A stretch of DNA of 64,000 nucleotides from Streptomyces umbrinus (lineage in GTDB: Bacteria > Actinomycetota > Actinomycetes > Streptomycetales > Streptomycetaceae). The stretch's first letter is position 1; each line of letters starts with the position of its first letter. Positions 50,774 through 58,909 of the stretch are shown here, one piece after another. The stretch lies in the NCBI RefSeq assembly GCF_030817415.1, contig NZ_JAUSZI010000002.1:6572001-6636000 (forward strand), read 5' to 3'. A program made the position numbers and the translations under genes. Under the pieces are notes generated by a model. It was not told where the DNA came from, searched no databases, and saw nothing but the letters and a program-made list of their open reading frames with translations.

Positions 50774-52483
50774 TCACTTCGCGTCCGCGTAACACTCCAC
50801 CACCGCCGTCGTGAACGGAAACCGCACCGGCGTCTCCCCGAACGTCAGCCGCCCCGCCAGCTCCGCCGCCTCCCGGATGGCCTCGACCACGGTGTCGGCC
50901 TCCGCCGCCGGGCAGTGCACCATCACCTCGTCGTGCTGGAAGAAGACCAGCTCGGCCGCCATGTCCCGGCAGGTTCGGCGGAGCGCGGCGAGCACGAGGA
51001 GGGTCCAGTCGGCGGCGCTGCCCTGCACGACGAAGTTGCGCGCGAAGCGGCCCCGGGCACGGGAGTTGGTGGAGGCGTACCCCGGCACCCAGTCCTGGGC
51101 GTCCCCGGGCTCGGTGCCCTCGCCCGGCACGCCGACCTGCTCGCTCTCCGGAATCCCCGCTTCCTCCCCCGAGGAGTCCGACCCCGCCGCCGGCGGGCAC
51201 GTCCGCCCCAGCCAGGTCCGCACGAGCCGCCCCTCCTCGCCCGCCCGCGCCGCGTCGTCCACGTACGCCACCGCCTTGGGGAAGCGGCGGCGCAGCAGTG
51301 CGAGGTTCTTGAGGCCGTCGCCGGAGGTCTGGCCGTAGACCGCGCCGAGCACGGCGAGCTTGGCCTGGGCGCGGTCGCCCGAGAAGGCACGGTCGGACAC
51401 GGACTGGTAGAGGTCGGTCTCCCGACCGGCGACCTCCATCAGACCGGGGTCGCGGGAGATCGCGGCCAGCACCCGCGGCTCCATCTGGTCGGCGTCCGCG
51501 ACGACGAGCCGCCAGCCGGGGTCGGCGACCGCGGCGCGACGGATGACCTTGGGGATCTGCAGCGCGCCCCCGCCGTTGGTCACCCAGCGCCCGGTGACCG
51601 TCCCGCCCGGCAGGTACTCTGGTCTGAACCGCCCGTCCCGCACCCAGTCCTGGAGCCACGACCAGCCGTGCGCGACCCAGATGCGGTACAGCTTCTTGTA
51701 CTCGACGAGTGGCTTCACGGCCGGGTGGTCGATCGTCTCGATCTCCCAGCGCCGGGTCGATTTGATCTTGATGCCCGCCTGCGCGAAGGCCTTGATGACA
51801 TCGGCGGGCAGATCGGGCCGCACCCGTCTCCCGAACGCGGCCGACACCTCGTCCGTGAGCTCGGCGAGGCGGCGCGGCTCGCCCCCGCCCGTGTACCGCT
51901 CGCCGAGCAGTTCGTGCAGCACGTCCCGGTGCACGTCCGCGCTCCACGGCATCCCGGACGCGTTCATCTCGGTCGCCACGAGCATGCCCGCCGACTCGGC
52001 GGCCGTCAGCAGCCGCATCCGCCCGGGGTGCTCGGCCGCGTCGTGTCTTCGCTGCTGGTCCCCGTACACGTCGATGAGCTGTTCCAGCGGTACGTGGACG
52101 GGGCGGGGCTCGAAGAGCGAGGACTGCGAGCCGGGTTCGGCGGAGCGCTGCGGGGGATCGGGCGGTACGGGGCCGCCGCGCAGTCTGGCCAGGGCGGCGG
52201 CCGCCGAGCGGGGCTCGCCGAGCCGACCCTCGTGGCCCAGGAGGAGGGTCTCGGCGGCCTCCATGTCGTAACACCGCTCCACACGGACGCCCGCTTCGCG
52301 CAGCCGCGGATAGACCTCGGCCGTCGCCCGCCACACCCAGCGGGTGACGTCCGGCCGGGACCGTACGGACTCGGCGAGATCCGGCTCCCTCAGGACCGGT
52401 CCGGCGGGCAGCCCGTCGGGGCCGAGGGGAGCGAGCTCGGCGCCGCCGTCCTCGGCCGGCGCGAGAGCCCACCGGTCGGTCAT
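50774..52483 (-). CDS. Family A DNA polymerase with degenerate 3'-5' exonuclease domain
   Basis: 569-aa actinobacterial polymerase usually annotated bifunctional 3'-5' exonuclease/DNA polymerase, distinct from the longer PolA. Polymerase motifs: motif A DADQMEPRVLAAIS, the O-helix AQAKLAVLGAVYGQTSGDG (Lys and Tyr present), and motif C FFQHDEVMVHCP (HDE). The N-terminal 170 residues resemble the exonuclease fold, but I do not see the full DEDD acidic set. An acidic insertion at about 405-435 is variable. The ATG at 52483 is used; an upstream TTG at 52513 would add ten residues. A repair or translesion role is likely by family. Confidence 0.87.
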   Translation of the reverse strand: MTDRWALAPAEDGGAELAPLGPDGLPAGPVLREPDLAESVRSRPDVTRWVWRATAEVYPRLREAGVRVERCYDMEAAETLLLGHEGRLGEPRSAAAALARLRGGPVPPDPPQRSAEPGSQSSLFEPRPVHVPLEQLIDVYGDQQRRHDAAEHPGRMRLLTAAESAGMLVATEMNASGMPWSADVHRDVLHELLGERYTGGGEPRRLAELTDEVSAAFGRRVRPDLPADVIKAFAQAGIKIKSTRRWEIETIDHPAVKPLVEYKKLYRIWVAHGWSWLQDWVRDGRFRPEYLPGGTVTGRWVTNGGGALQIPKVIRRAAVADPGWRLVVADADQMEPRVLAAISRDPGLMEVAGRETDLYQSVSDRAFSGDRAQAKLAVLGAVYGQTSGDGLKNLALLRRRFPKAVAYVDDAARAGEEGRLVRTWLGRTCPPAAGSDSSGEEAGIPESEQVGVPGEGTEPGDAQDWVPGYASTNSRARGRFARNFVVQGSAADWTLLVLAALRRTCRDMAAELVFFQHDEVMVHCPAAEADTVVEAIREAAELAGRLTFGETPVRFPFTTAVVECYADAK

Positions 52484-52485
52484 GA

Positions 52486-52538
52486 CTGCGAGTCTCGCAG
52501 GAGGGTCTGACAACGGCCCTGAACCGCGAGTCTCGCAG
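52486..52538. promoter_or_regulatory. Two 15-bp palindromes abutting the polymerase start
   Basis: CTGCGAGTCTCGCAG (52486-52500) is a perfect inverted repeat with a three-base centre. A second copy with one changed base lies at 52524-52538, 38 bases apart, and is followed by three GTGCA units. The first begins three bases from the start codon, so they are candidate operator or mRNA-structure elements. Confidence 0.5.
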
Positions 52539-52634
52539 TGCAGTGCAGTGCAGGGCCGTGTCCGGCGCCAGGCACAGGGCGCGGCCCGTCACTCCCCCCC
52601 CGGAGAGACCGGCCATTCTTCCCAGAGGGTCCGG

Positions 52635-53366
52635 TCAGTCCTCCTGGAGGGACTTCCGCACCTTCTCCAGCGCCTCGGCGACGTTCGCCTCGGCCGCCGC
52701 CTTGTCGACGCCGAGCCCGCTGAGGAGGCCCGCACCGGCCTCGTGCTCCAGCAGCGCGAGCAGGATGTGCTCCGTGCCGATGTAGTTGTGGCCGAGCCGG
52801 AGGGCCTCGCGGAAGGTGAGTTCGAGGCTCTTCTTGGCGTTGCTGTCGAAGGGGATGAGTGCGGGTACGTCCTCGGCGCTCGGCGGGAGGGCGGCGGTCG
52901 CGGCCTCGCGCACGGCGTCCAGGGTGACGCCCTGCGCGGTGATCGCCTTCGCTCCGAGGCCCTCCGGCTCGGCGACCAGACCGAGGATCAGGTGCTCGGT
53001 GCGGATCAGGTCGTTGCCCGCGCTCTTGGCCTCGTTCTGGGAGACGATCACCACGTTCCTGGCCCGTGGCGTGTAGCGGCTGAAGCCCTGGCTGGGGTCG
53101 AGGTCCGACTCCGCCTTCGGCACGAACCGCTTCTGGGCCGCCTGCCGGGTGACCCCCATGCTCTTGCCGATGTCCGTCCAGGACGCACCCGAACGCCGGG
53201 CCTGGTCCACGAAGTGACCGATCAGATGGTCGGCCACATCGCCGAGGTGGTCCGCCGCGATCACCGCGTCCTGGAGCTGGTCGAGAGCGTCTTCGTGAAC
53301 CTTCTTGATGGCCTCGATCAGATCGTCGAGGCGTACGGAGGTGGTGGCACATGGATTCGTGGTCAT
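52635..53366 (-). CDS. ClpN (Clp R)-domain protein with helix-turn-helix, probable autoregulator
   Basis: 243-aa cytoplasmic protein. An N-terminal helical and HTH region (ASWTDIGKSMGVTRQAAQKRF, residues about 60-82) is followed by two Clp N-terminal repeats (YTPRARNVVIVSQNEAKSAGNDLIRTEHLILGL and FDSNAKKSLELTFREALRLGHNYIGTEHILLAL), the adaptor/substrate-binding module of ClpC/ClpA without any ATPase domain. HTH plus Clp repeats suggests a regulator sensing Clp substrates or proteolytic stress. The ATG directly follows a consensus promoter without room for a ribosome-binding site, so the mRNA is probably leaderless. Twin operators overlap that promoter, consistent with autorepression. Confidence 0.85.
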   Translation of the reverse strand: MTTNPCATTSVRLDDLIEAIKKVHEDALDQLQDAVIAADHLGDVADHLIGHFVDQARRSGASWTDIGKSMGVTRQAAQKRFVPKAESDLDPSQGFSRYTPRARNVVIVSQNEAKSAGNDLIRTEHLILGLVAEPEGLGAKAITAQGVTLDAVREAATAALPPSAEDVPALIPFDSNAKKSLELTFREALRLGHNYIGTEHILLALLEHEAGAGLLSGLGVDKAAAEANVAEALEKVRKSLQED

Positions 53367-53414
53367 GTGTCAACCGTAGGTTGACAGTGAAAGGGTGTCA
53401 ACCCCGAGTTGACA
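53367..53414 (-). promoter_or_regulatory. Leaderless promoter with twin operators for the ClpN-domain gene
   Basis: On the minus strand, TTGACA (53396-53401) and TACGGT (53373-53378) are 17 bases apart, and the ATG begins six bases after the -10, so transcription should start at or next to the A of ATG. Two palindromes cover both boxes: TGTCAACCGTAGGTTGACA (53368-53386) and TGTCAACCCCGAGTTGACA (53396-53414), centres 28 bases apart. Confidence 0.75.
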
Positions 53415-53457
53415 ACCGCCGGGCCGACCCCGCCCCGACGCGTGACACGATCGAGGA

Positions 53458-54609
53458 ATGAGCAGTACGCCCAGCACCGTGGAGCGCGCCTTCGAGGCCG
53501 CCCTCTACGCCGATTCCGACGCGGCCCTCGACACCGGCGCCTCGCTCCTCGCTTCCGACCCCGCGTCCGACGCCGAACTGGCCCGGCGCGGCGAGGAGTT
53601 CGTCGGGGGAGCCTGGCGGCGCGGCTGGCAGCCCGCCGATGTCGTACGGATCGTGCGCCGCGAGCTGGACGACACGCACGTACGCCTGGTCTCGGCGCTG
53701 ATCCTCGACGAGAGCGGCCGGAACAAGCAGACCCGGGGCCCGCGCTGGACGGCGCAGCTCGAAGAGCTGACCGCCGAGGCTGCCGGGGCCTCCGGGACGA
53801 AGGCCCCGCCCCGCACCGACCGCTTCTCGTACGCCACCGCCGTACTGGGGCTGTACCGGCTGCTGCTCCGCCTGCCCTCCATCGAGCCCTTGGACGTGGA
53901 CGCGCCCAGGGCGGCGGCCGGCGCCCCGAAGGACTCCCGCATGCTCACCCGTATCCGCGCGCTGCTCGCCAAGGCCGAGGCGACCGGGTTCCCGGAGGAG
54001 GCGGAGGCACTGAGCGCCAAGGCGCAGGAGCTGATGGCGCGGCACAGCATCGACGAGGCGCTGCTGGCGGCCCGTACGCACGCCAAGGATGCGCCCGGCG
54101 CCTGCCGCATCGGCGTCGACCCGCCCTACGAGACGGCCAAGGCGGTGCTCCTCGACGCGGTGTCCGGGGCCAACCGCTGCCGGGCGGTCTGGAACGAGGC
54201 CCTCGGCTTCTCGACCGTCGTCGGCTTCGAACCCGACCTGGAGGCCGTCGAACTCCTCTACACCTCACTCCTCGTGCAGGCCACCGCCGCGATGACGAAG
54301 GCGGAGGCGGCACAGCGGGCGGGCGGCAGGAAGCGTACGAAGTCCTTCCGGCAGTCGTTCCTCGCCGCGTACGCCCATCGCACAGGCGACCGGCTGGCGG
54401 AGGCGGCGGAGGGGCAAGTGACTGCCGGCGAGGGGGAGTTGCTGCCCGTTCTGGCTGCCCGCGACGTGGCGGTCACGGACGAGACCGAGCGGATGTTCCC
54501 GGCGACCGTCACGACCAGGCTGCGCGGGGTCAACGACGCGGCCGGCTGGGAGGAAGGGGCCGCCGCGGCGGACCGGGCCCAGGTGAGGGCACGGCCGCCA
54601 CTGCGGTGA
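53458..54609 (+). CDS. DUF2786 domain protein
   Basis: 383-aa cytoplasmic protein of unknown function, divergent from the ClpN-domain gene. The DUF2786 core is seen at DSRMLTRIRALLAKAEATGFPEEAEALSAKAQELMARHSID (about 160-200), a helical module with the typical AKAEATxFxxEAEA pattern. It is followed by a DUF7168-like region with the conserved AAYAHRTGDRL. The N-terminal 130 residues are alanine-rich and helical. It shares the operator-bearing intergenic region, so it may be controlled by the same repressor. ATG preceded by CGAGGA. Confidence 0.8.
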   Translation: MSSTPSTVERAFEAALYADSDAALDTGASLLASDPASDAELARRGEEFVGGAWRRGWQPADVVRIVRRELDDTHVRLVSALILDESGRNKQTRGPRWTAQLEELTAEAAGASGTKAPPRTDRFSYATAVLGLYRLLLRLPSIEPLDVDAPRAAAGAPKDSRMLTRIRALLAKAEATGFPEEAEALSAKAQELMARHSIDEALLAARTHAKDAPGACRIGVDPPYETAKAVLLDAVSGANRCRAVWNEALGFSTVVGFEPDLEAVELLYTSLLVQATAAMTKAEAAQRAGGRKRTKSFRQSFLAAYAHRTGDRLAEAAEGQVTAGEGELLPVLAARDVAVTDETERMFPATVTTRLRGVNDAAGWEEGAAAADRAQVRARPPLR

Positions 54610-54633
54610 CCCCGGCGATCCCGGGGCGGCGGC

Positions 54634-55197
54634 TCAGTCGCCGGCGCGCTGGAGCGGGCCCACCGAGGCATCCGGCTCGCTCTCGCTCAGCAGCGCGACC
54701 TCGCCGTACTTCCAGGGGAAGGAGAGGTCGGTGCCCGCGCCGGGCAGGCCGAACTTCACGGTCTTCACGGCGGCACCCTTCGTCGCGTCGCCCGCGGGCC
54801 CCCGTACGTACGTGATCGTGAAGGCGGTGGTCTCGTCCGGCTTGAGAGTCAGCTTCTCCGGCTTCGCGGACTCCTCCGGGGTGAGGGACCAGGTGGTGCC
54901 GCCCGCGTTCAGGTCGACGCGGGGGAAGCCCTCCAGGGTGCAGTCGCCGCCGGAACGGTTGGTGAGGGTGACCGAGACGCTCCCGGTGTCGCCGGCGGCC
55001 GGGGCCTCGCTCGCGGCGACCTCCTGTCCGACCTGGTCCGCCTTGCACGCGGTGGAGCGGGCGGCGGATGCCGAGCTGTCGGCCTTCTTGTTCCCCTTGT
55101 TCCCCTTGGCACCGCTGCCCTCGTCGTCACAGGCGGTCAGGGCGAGGGTCGCCACGAGGGCGGTGAGTGCGGAGACGGCTATGGGTCGGGCGCGCAT
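54634..55197 (-). CDS. DUF4232 lipoprotein
   Basis: 187-aa exported lipoprotein: signal MRARPIAVSALTALVATLALTAC with lipobox LTAC (Cys23), a Lys/Ser-rich linker (KGNKGNKKADSSASAA), then the DUF4232 beta-sandwich with VSVTLTNRSGGDCTLEGFPRVDL, where its Cys probably pairs with the Cys of STACKADQ. Cell-surface protein of unknown role, common in multiple copies in streptomycetes. It converges on the DUF2786 gene. Confidence 0.87.
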   Translation of the reverse strand: MRARPIAVSALTALVATLALTACDDEGSGAKGNKGNKKADSSASAARSTACKADQVGQEVAASEAPAAGDTGSVSVTLTNRSGGDCTLEGFPRVDLNAGGTTWSLTPEESAKPEKLTLKPDETTAFTITYVRGPAGDATKGAAVKTVKFGLPGAGTDLSFPWKYGEVALLSESEPDASVGPLQRAGD

Positions 55198-55280
55198 GGC
55201 TTACCTCTGACTTCCGGGACCTGCTTCTGGGTCCGGCTTGCGGGGACTTCCGGTGCGTGGCGGTGCTCGTAGATCATCCG

Positions 55281-55343
55281 TCATCGGTATCGGTCACCGT
55301 CACCGTCACGGGTATCGGTATCGGTCACCGGTATCGGTCATCG
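55281..55343 (+). repeat. GGTATCGGTCACCG-type tandem repeat between divergent genes
   Basis: The 63 bases are built from six-base and twelve-base units of GGTATC / GGTCACCG in imperfect tandem (five TATCGGT cores), immediately before the FUSC gene start. Promoter-distal repeat or slippage product; no known element recognised. Confidence 0.65.
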
Positions 55344-55362
55344 CGCGGCGTACGCTGGCGCG

Positions 55363-57567
55363 GTGAGCTGGCGACGGGCGCTGAAGGACACCGCGCGCTC
55401 CGGCATCGCCGTGGAGAAGAAGCGGCTCGAACCGCTCATCGCGGTGCGCGGAGCCGCGGGACTCGCGATCGTGATCGCGCTGAGCCTGTGGCTCTTCGGC
55501 CCGGCGGCCGCCGCGAGTTCGGCCTTCGGCGCGTTCCAGGCGGCGATCGCGACCTTCCAGCGAAGCTGGCGTCCCCGCCCCGAACTGGCCATCGCCTCCG
55601 GTACGAGCCTCGCCGTGTCCACGTTCCTCGGCTACCTCACCATCTCCAAGGAGCCGCTCTTCCTCGCGCTGCTCGTGGTGTGGACCTTCGCCGCCGGGAT
55701 GAGCTGGGCCGCGGGCCCGACCATCGGCCTGATCGCCTCCTCGAACGTGGCGATCATGCTGGTGACGGTCACCCTGCCGACCTCCGTCGCCCAGGCCGCG
55801 GGCCACGCCGCGATGATGATCGTGGGCGGCCTGGTGCAGGCCGCGCTGATCATCCTCTTCCCCGTACGACGCTGGGGTGCCCACCGCGACGCGCTCGCCG
55901 ACGCCCTGGCCGCCGAGGCCGACTACGCGCGCAGGCTGCGCCACGAGCCGGTCGCGTCCTTCGACCCGCAGCCCCTGATGGAGGCGCGCAACGCGGCCGC
56001 CGTCACCCCGCGCCAGGCCCGCCGCCGCCCCGCCGAACTCCACGGCGCCCGCGGCATCGCCGAACGCATCCGCCCGGTCCTCGCCTCCCTCGCCGACCCC
56101 GCGATGGGCGTCCCGGCCGAGGGCCCCGCCCGCGACCGCGTCCGCGAACTCCTCGCCTCCGCCGCCGCCCTCCTCGACGCCGCCGCCCACGCCATCCGCC
56201 ACGGCGAGCCCGTCGCCGCCCCACCCGCGGCCCTCGCCACCTTCCGCACCCCGGACACCGGCAGCATCCTCACCGGAGCCCCCTATCGAGCGATGACCCG
56301 CCTCAACACCCTCCTCCAGGACGTGGTGGAAACGGCGGGCGGCACCCCACAGGAGGACACCCCGCAGGAAGGCGCCCCAAAGGGGCGCGGGGAACTGCGC
56401 GACCGGCCACAACAGACCCGCACCCGCCCGAAAACAGCCCCCCACCACCCCCTGAGGCGCCGCCCCACCTTCCTCGCCCTGATCCCCAAAGCCCTCAAAG
56501 CCATGCGCGGCGAACTCCGCCGGGGTTCCCCCATCACCCGCCACGCCACCCGCGTGTCCGCGGTGGCCGCCACCGGCTACATCCTCGGCACCTGGCTCCC
56601 CCTCGGCCACGGCTACTGGGCCCCACTGACCTCGGTCATGGTCATGCGCCCGGACTTCTCCCAGACCTACAGCCGGGCCGTGGCCCGCCTGGCCGGCACG
56701 GTCATCGGCGTGGCCGTGGCCACGGGCGTCGTACAGGCGGCGACCCCCGGCACGCTCCAGTCCGGCACACTCGCGGTGGCGAGCGCCGCCCTCATGTACC
56801 TCCTCATGCGCACGGGCCAGTTCGCGACCCAGGCCTGCATCGCCGCGTACGTCGTCTTCCTGCTCGGCATGGGCGGCGAGGAGTGGACCCAGACCGTGCC
56901 CGAACGCGTCCTGCTCACCCTCATGGGCGGACTCCTCGCGATGCTGGCGTACGCCGTCTACCCGGCCTGGGAGACCCCGCGCCTGCGCACCCGCCTCGCG
57001 GACTGGCTGGCCGCGCAGGGCCCGTACGTGGCAGCCGTCTTCGACTCCTACGCGGACCCGTCGGGGAGCAACGCCCCGGACGTCCGCGGGGCCCTGCTCA
57101 CCGCCCGCACGGCCCGCGCGGCCTGGCACGCGGCGGTGGCCCGCGCCACCGCCGAACCGGTCCGGCACCGAGGCCTCTCCCGCACCGCGGCCGACGACGC
57201 CGAGGACGCGCTCGCCCAGCTGGGCCGCGTGGCCATGCTCCTGGAGGCCCACCTCCCGGAACGCGGGGCGACCCCCGTACCGCCCGCCGCCCGCTTCGCC
57301 GACGCCCTGCGCGAGTCGACCCACAAGGGCGCGAAGGCCATCCGCGAGCGCCGGGTCCCCACCTGGGACGCGGTACGCGAGGCCCTGGACGCCTGGGAGA
57401 CGGAGGACACCGACAAGGTCGTGCGCAACACCGCGACCCTCGTCCTCGACACCCTCACCGAGCTCTCCGAGGCCCTCGACACGGCCGTACCGCCCATGAC
57501 GCTCGACGGAACGGCACCCGAAAAGCCGGACGGGCCGCGAAACCCGAAGGATTCCGCGACCCGCTGA
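55363..57567 (+). CDS. FUSC-family membrane protein
   Basis: 734-aa integral membrane protein with duplicated six-helix blocks: first at about residues 25-165 (LIAVRGAAGLAIVIALSLWLFGP, FQAAIATFQRSWRPRPELAIASG), second at about 395-530 (RVSAVAATGYILGTWLPLGHGYWAPLTSVMVMRPDFSQTYSRAVARLAGT, the fusaric-acid-resistance signature). Each is followed by a cytoplasmic helical domain. Related proteins act as aromatic acid or drug efflux components. The linker (about 325-370) contains amino acids read from a dispersed repeat element. GTG start; the direction is opposite to the preceding lipoprotein. Confidence 0.87.
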   Translation: MSWRRALKDTARSGIAVEKKRLEPLIAVRGAAGLAIVIALSLWLFGPAAAASSAFGAFQAAIATFQRSWRPRPELAIASGTSLAVSTFLGYLTISKEPLFLALLVVWTFAAGMSWAAGPTIGLIASSNVAIMLVTVTLPTSVAQAAGHAAMMIVGGLVQAALIILFPVRRWGAHRDALADALAAEADYARRLRHEPVASFDPQPLMEARNAAAVTPRQARRRPAELHGARGIAERIRPVLASLADPAMGVPAEGPARDRVRELLASAAALLDAAAHAIRHGEPVAAPPAALATFRTPDTGSILTGAPYRAMTRLNTLLQDVVETAGGTPQEDTPQEGAPKGRGELRDRPQQTRTRPKTAPHHPLRRRPTFLALIPKALKAMRGELRRGSPITRHATRVSAVAATGYILGTWLPLGHGYWAPLTSVMVMRPDFSQTYSRAVARLAGTVIGVAVATGVVQAATPGTLQSGTLAVASAALMYLLMRTGQFATQACIAAYVVFLLGMGGEEWTQTVPERVLLTLMGGLLAMLAYAVYPAWETPRLRTRLADWLAAQGPYVAAVFDSYADPSGSNAPDVRGALLTARTARAAWHAAVARATAEPVRHRGLSRTAADDAEDALAQLGRVAMLLEAHLPERGATPVPPAARFADALRESTHKGAKAIRERRVPTWDAVREALDAWETEDTDKVVRNTATLVLDTLTELSEALDTAVPPMTLDGTAPEKPDGPRNPKDSATR
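56381..56422 (+). repeat. Dispersed Streptomyces repeat, copy 1 (inside the FUSC gene)
   Basis: A 42-base segment around GGAACTGCGCGACC that matches, with four differences, the reverse complement of 60885-60926. Preceded by GCGCCCCAAAGGGGCGC, a small hairpin. It encodes KGRGELRDRPQQTR in the linker of the membrane protein. I recognise this as a sequence found many times in Streptomyces intergenic DNA. Confidence 0.75.
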
Positions 57568-57616
57568 CGTGAACCGTCGTGACGTGAGGCGACGAGAGGT
57601 GAACCCGCGCGATGTG

Positions 57617-57684
57617 AACCGGCCCTTCAGAACCGCGCAGCCGGCCCTTCAGAACCGCGCAGCCGGCTCTTCAGAGCCGCGGAC
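57617..57684 (+). repeat. 22-bp tandem repeat in convergent intergenic region
   Basis: About three units of AACCGCGCAGCCGGCCCTTCAG (first one lacking eight bases, last one with two changes) between the FUSC gene and the convergent lipoprotein gene. CCGGC/GCCGG content may fold as a terminator. Confidence 0.75.
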
Positions 57685-57692
57685 CCCGCCCT

Positions 57693-58211
57693 TCAGGACC
57701 CCAGACTCGCCGTGGGCAGCCCGGTCGGGAGCGTCCCGCCCTCCGCCTTCGTATACGTTTCCTCGCCGAAGCCCTCCCACGTGACCTTCAGGGTCGTGGA
57801 GCCGACCGAGTCGACCATGCCCTCGGTCCGGTCCTTGTTCCCGTCGGAGCACTTGAGCTTGATCATGCGCATGCCCGAGGTCTCACCGGCGGTGCCGCTG
57901 CACACGGACCCGCCCGTCGAGAACAGCCCGGCCTCCTCGCCGGTGACCACCAGCGCCACGGCCTTGCCGCCCTTGGTGGCCAGCCAGCTGCCCTCCAGCG
58001 GCCCGGCCTTGCCCGTACTCCCGCCGGAGCCGCCCGTACCGCCGCCGGTGTCGGCCGACCCGGTCGGTGCCGAGCCGGTGGAGGAGGGGAAGTCGTCGCC
58101 CCCGCCACCGTCGTCGCTGCTGCAACCGGTCGTCAGGACGAGCGTGGCAGCCAGCCCCGCCGCCGCGGCCGCGATCCGCGCCTGCCCGCGCGAGATGGTC
58201 GCCGAAGTCAC
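57693..58211 (-). CDS. Small exported lipoprotein
   Basis: 172-aa protein. The GTG at 58211 lies behind TTGGGGGCTTCA and yields a signal peptide TSATISRGQARIAAAAAGLAATLVLTTGC with lipobox LTTGC; the longer upstream frame is not signal-like. A Gly/Ser/Asp-rich linker (GGTGGSGGSTGK) is followed by a compact beta domain (LEGSWLATKGGKAVALVVTG) with two cysteines (GSVCSG, LKCSDG). No known domain is identified; surface-located, function unknown. Confidence 0.8.
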   Translation of the reverse strand: MTSATISRGQARIAAAAAGLAATLVLTTGCSSDDGGGGDDFPSSTGSAPTGSADTGGGTGGSGGSTGKAGPLEGSWLATKGGKAVALVVTGEEAGLFSTGGSVCSGTAGETSGMRMIKLKCSDGNKDRTEGMVDSVGSTTLKVTWEGFGEETYTKAEGGTLPTGLPTASLGS

Positions 58212-58302
58212 TGAAGCCCCCAAGGGTCTGGCCGGACGAGTCGCCGGTACCCGCCGGGTACCGCCGGTGGCGCCGATGCAACCGGGAACGACCGCCAGCA
58301 AG

Positions 58303-58608
58303 CTACCAGGAGGACTTCCGGACCCCCGGCAGGAACCCCTTGTGCGCCTGGTCCCGCAGGTTCACCCGCGAGAGCCCGAACGTCCTCAGGTAGCCGCGCG
58401 GCCGCCCGTCCACGCTGTCCCGGTTGCGTACGCGCGTGGCGCTCGCGTCACGCGGCTGCCGTTCCAACTCGCGCCGGGCGGCGGACCGTTCGGCGTCCGT
58501 CGAGGACGGCCTGCGGACGATCTCCTTCAGCTCGGCCCGCCGCTCGGCGTACCGGGCGACGATCTCCCGCCGCTTCTCGTTCTTCGCGATCTTGCTCTTC
58601 TTGGCCAT
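58303..58608 (-). CDS. rpsN: Zinc-independent 30S ribosomal protein S14 paralogue
   Basis: 101-aa long-form S14 without the CxxC...CxxC zinc knuckle: [28 protein letters not shown], ending [17 protein letters not shown]. It replaces the zinc-containing S14 when zinc is scarce, saving zinc and letting the old protein be recycled. The ATG overlaps the L28 stop by one base (TGATG), so S14 is translated right after L28. It is part of the zinc-responsive ribosomal island, as in S. coelicolor. Confidence 0.95.
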   Translation of the reverse strand: MAKKSKIAKNEKRREIVARYAERRAELKEIVRRPSSTDAERSAARRELERQPRDASATRVRNRDSVDGRPRGYLRTFGLSRVNLRDQAHKGFLPGVRKSSW

Positions 58609-58844
58609 CAGACCTTCACCCCACGGGCCCGGATCCGGGCCACGGCGGCCTCGACACCGATGACGTCGACCGTCTTGATGCCCTTCGTGCTCAGCCTCAG
58701 CCGTACGTACCGGCCCTCGCCCGGCAGCCAGTAGCGCTTGCTCTGGATGTTGGGGTCGAAGCGGCGTGACGTGCGCCGATGCGAGTGGGAGATGGAGTTC
58801 CCGAAGCCCGGCCGGGCTCCGGTCAGCATGCAGTGCGCGGACAT
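58608..58844 (-). CDS. rpmB: 50S ribosomal protein L28 paralogue (zinc-independent type)
   Basis: 78 aa from the ATG at 58844 ([29 protein letters not shown]), preceded by AGAGAGG; a longer in-frame ATG at 58898 would run through the regulatory region and is rejected. It keeps the RNA-binding L28 core but only one cysteine, lacking the paired CxxC of the zinc-binding form. First gene of the minus-strand half of the island, diverging from rpmG with 65 bases between them. Confidence 0.95.
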   Translation of the reverse strand: MSAHCMLTGARPGFGNSISHSHRRTSRRFDPNIQSKRYWLPGEGRYVRLRLSTKGIKTVDVIGVEAAVARIRARGVKV

Positions 58845-58872
58845 ATGAGTGACGTACCTCTCTGTTTCCTCG

Positions 58873-58903
58873 TTATCGATAATGGGATTCGTTTTCATAT
58901 ACT
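58873..58903. promoter_or_regulatory. Candidate Zur box and leaderless rpmG promoter
   Basis: TGGGATTCGTTTTCA (58883-58897) resembles the streptomycete Zur operator TGAAAATGATTTTCA in its right half and spacing. TTATCGATAA (58873-58882) is a second palindrome next to it. TATACT (58898-58903) is a good -10 for rpmG, with the ATG starting six bases later, so that mRNA should be leaderless. In S. coelicolor this divergent promoter pair is Zur-repressed (recalled knowledge). Confidence 0.6.
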
Positions 58904-58909
58904 AGCCAC

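Noticed and set aside
55167..57572. 801-codon plus-strand ORF overlapping the FUSC gene in another frame
   Set aside because: Arg/Pro/Gly-rich, no hydrophobic pattern, while frame 55363-57567 shows a clear membrane protein.
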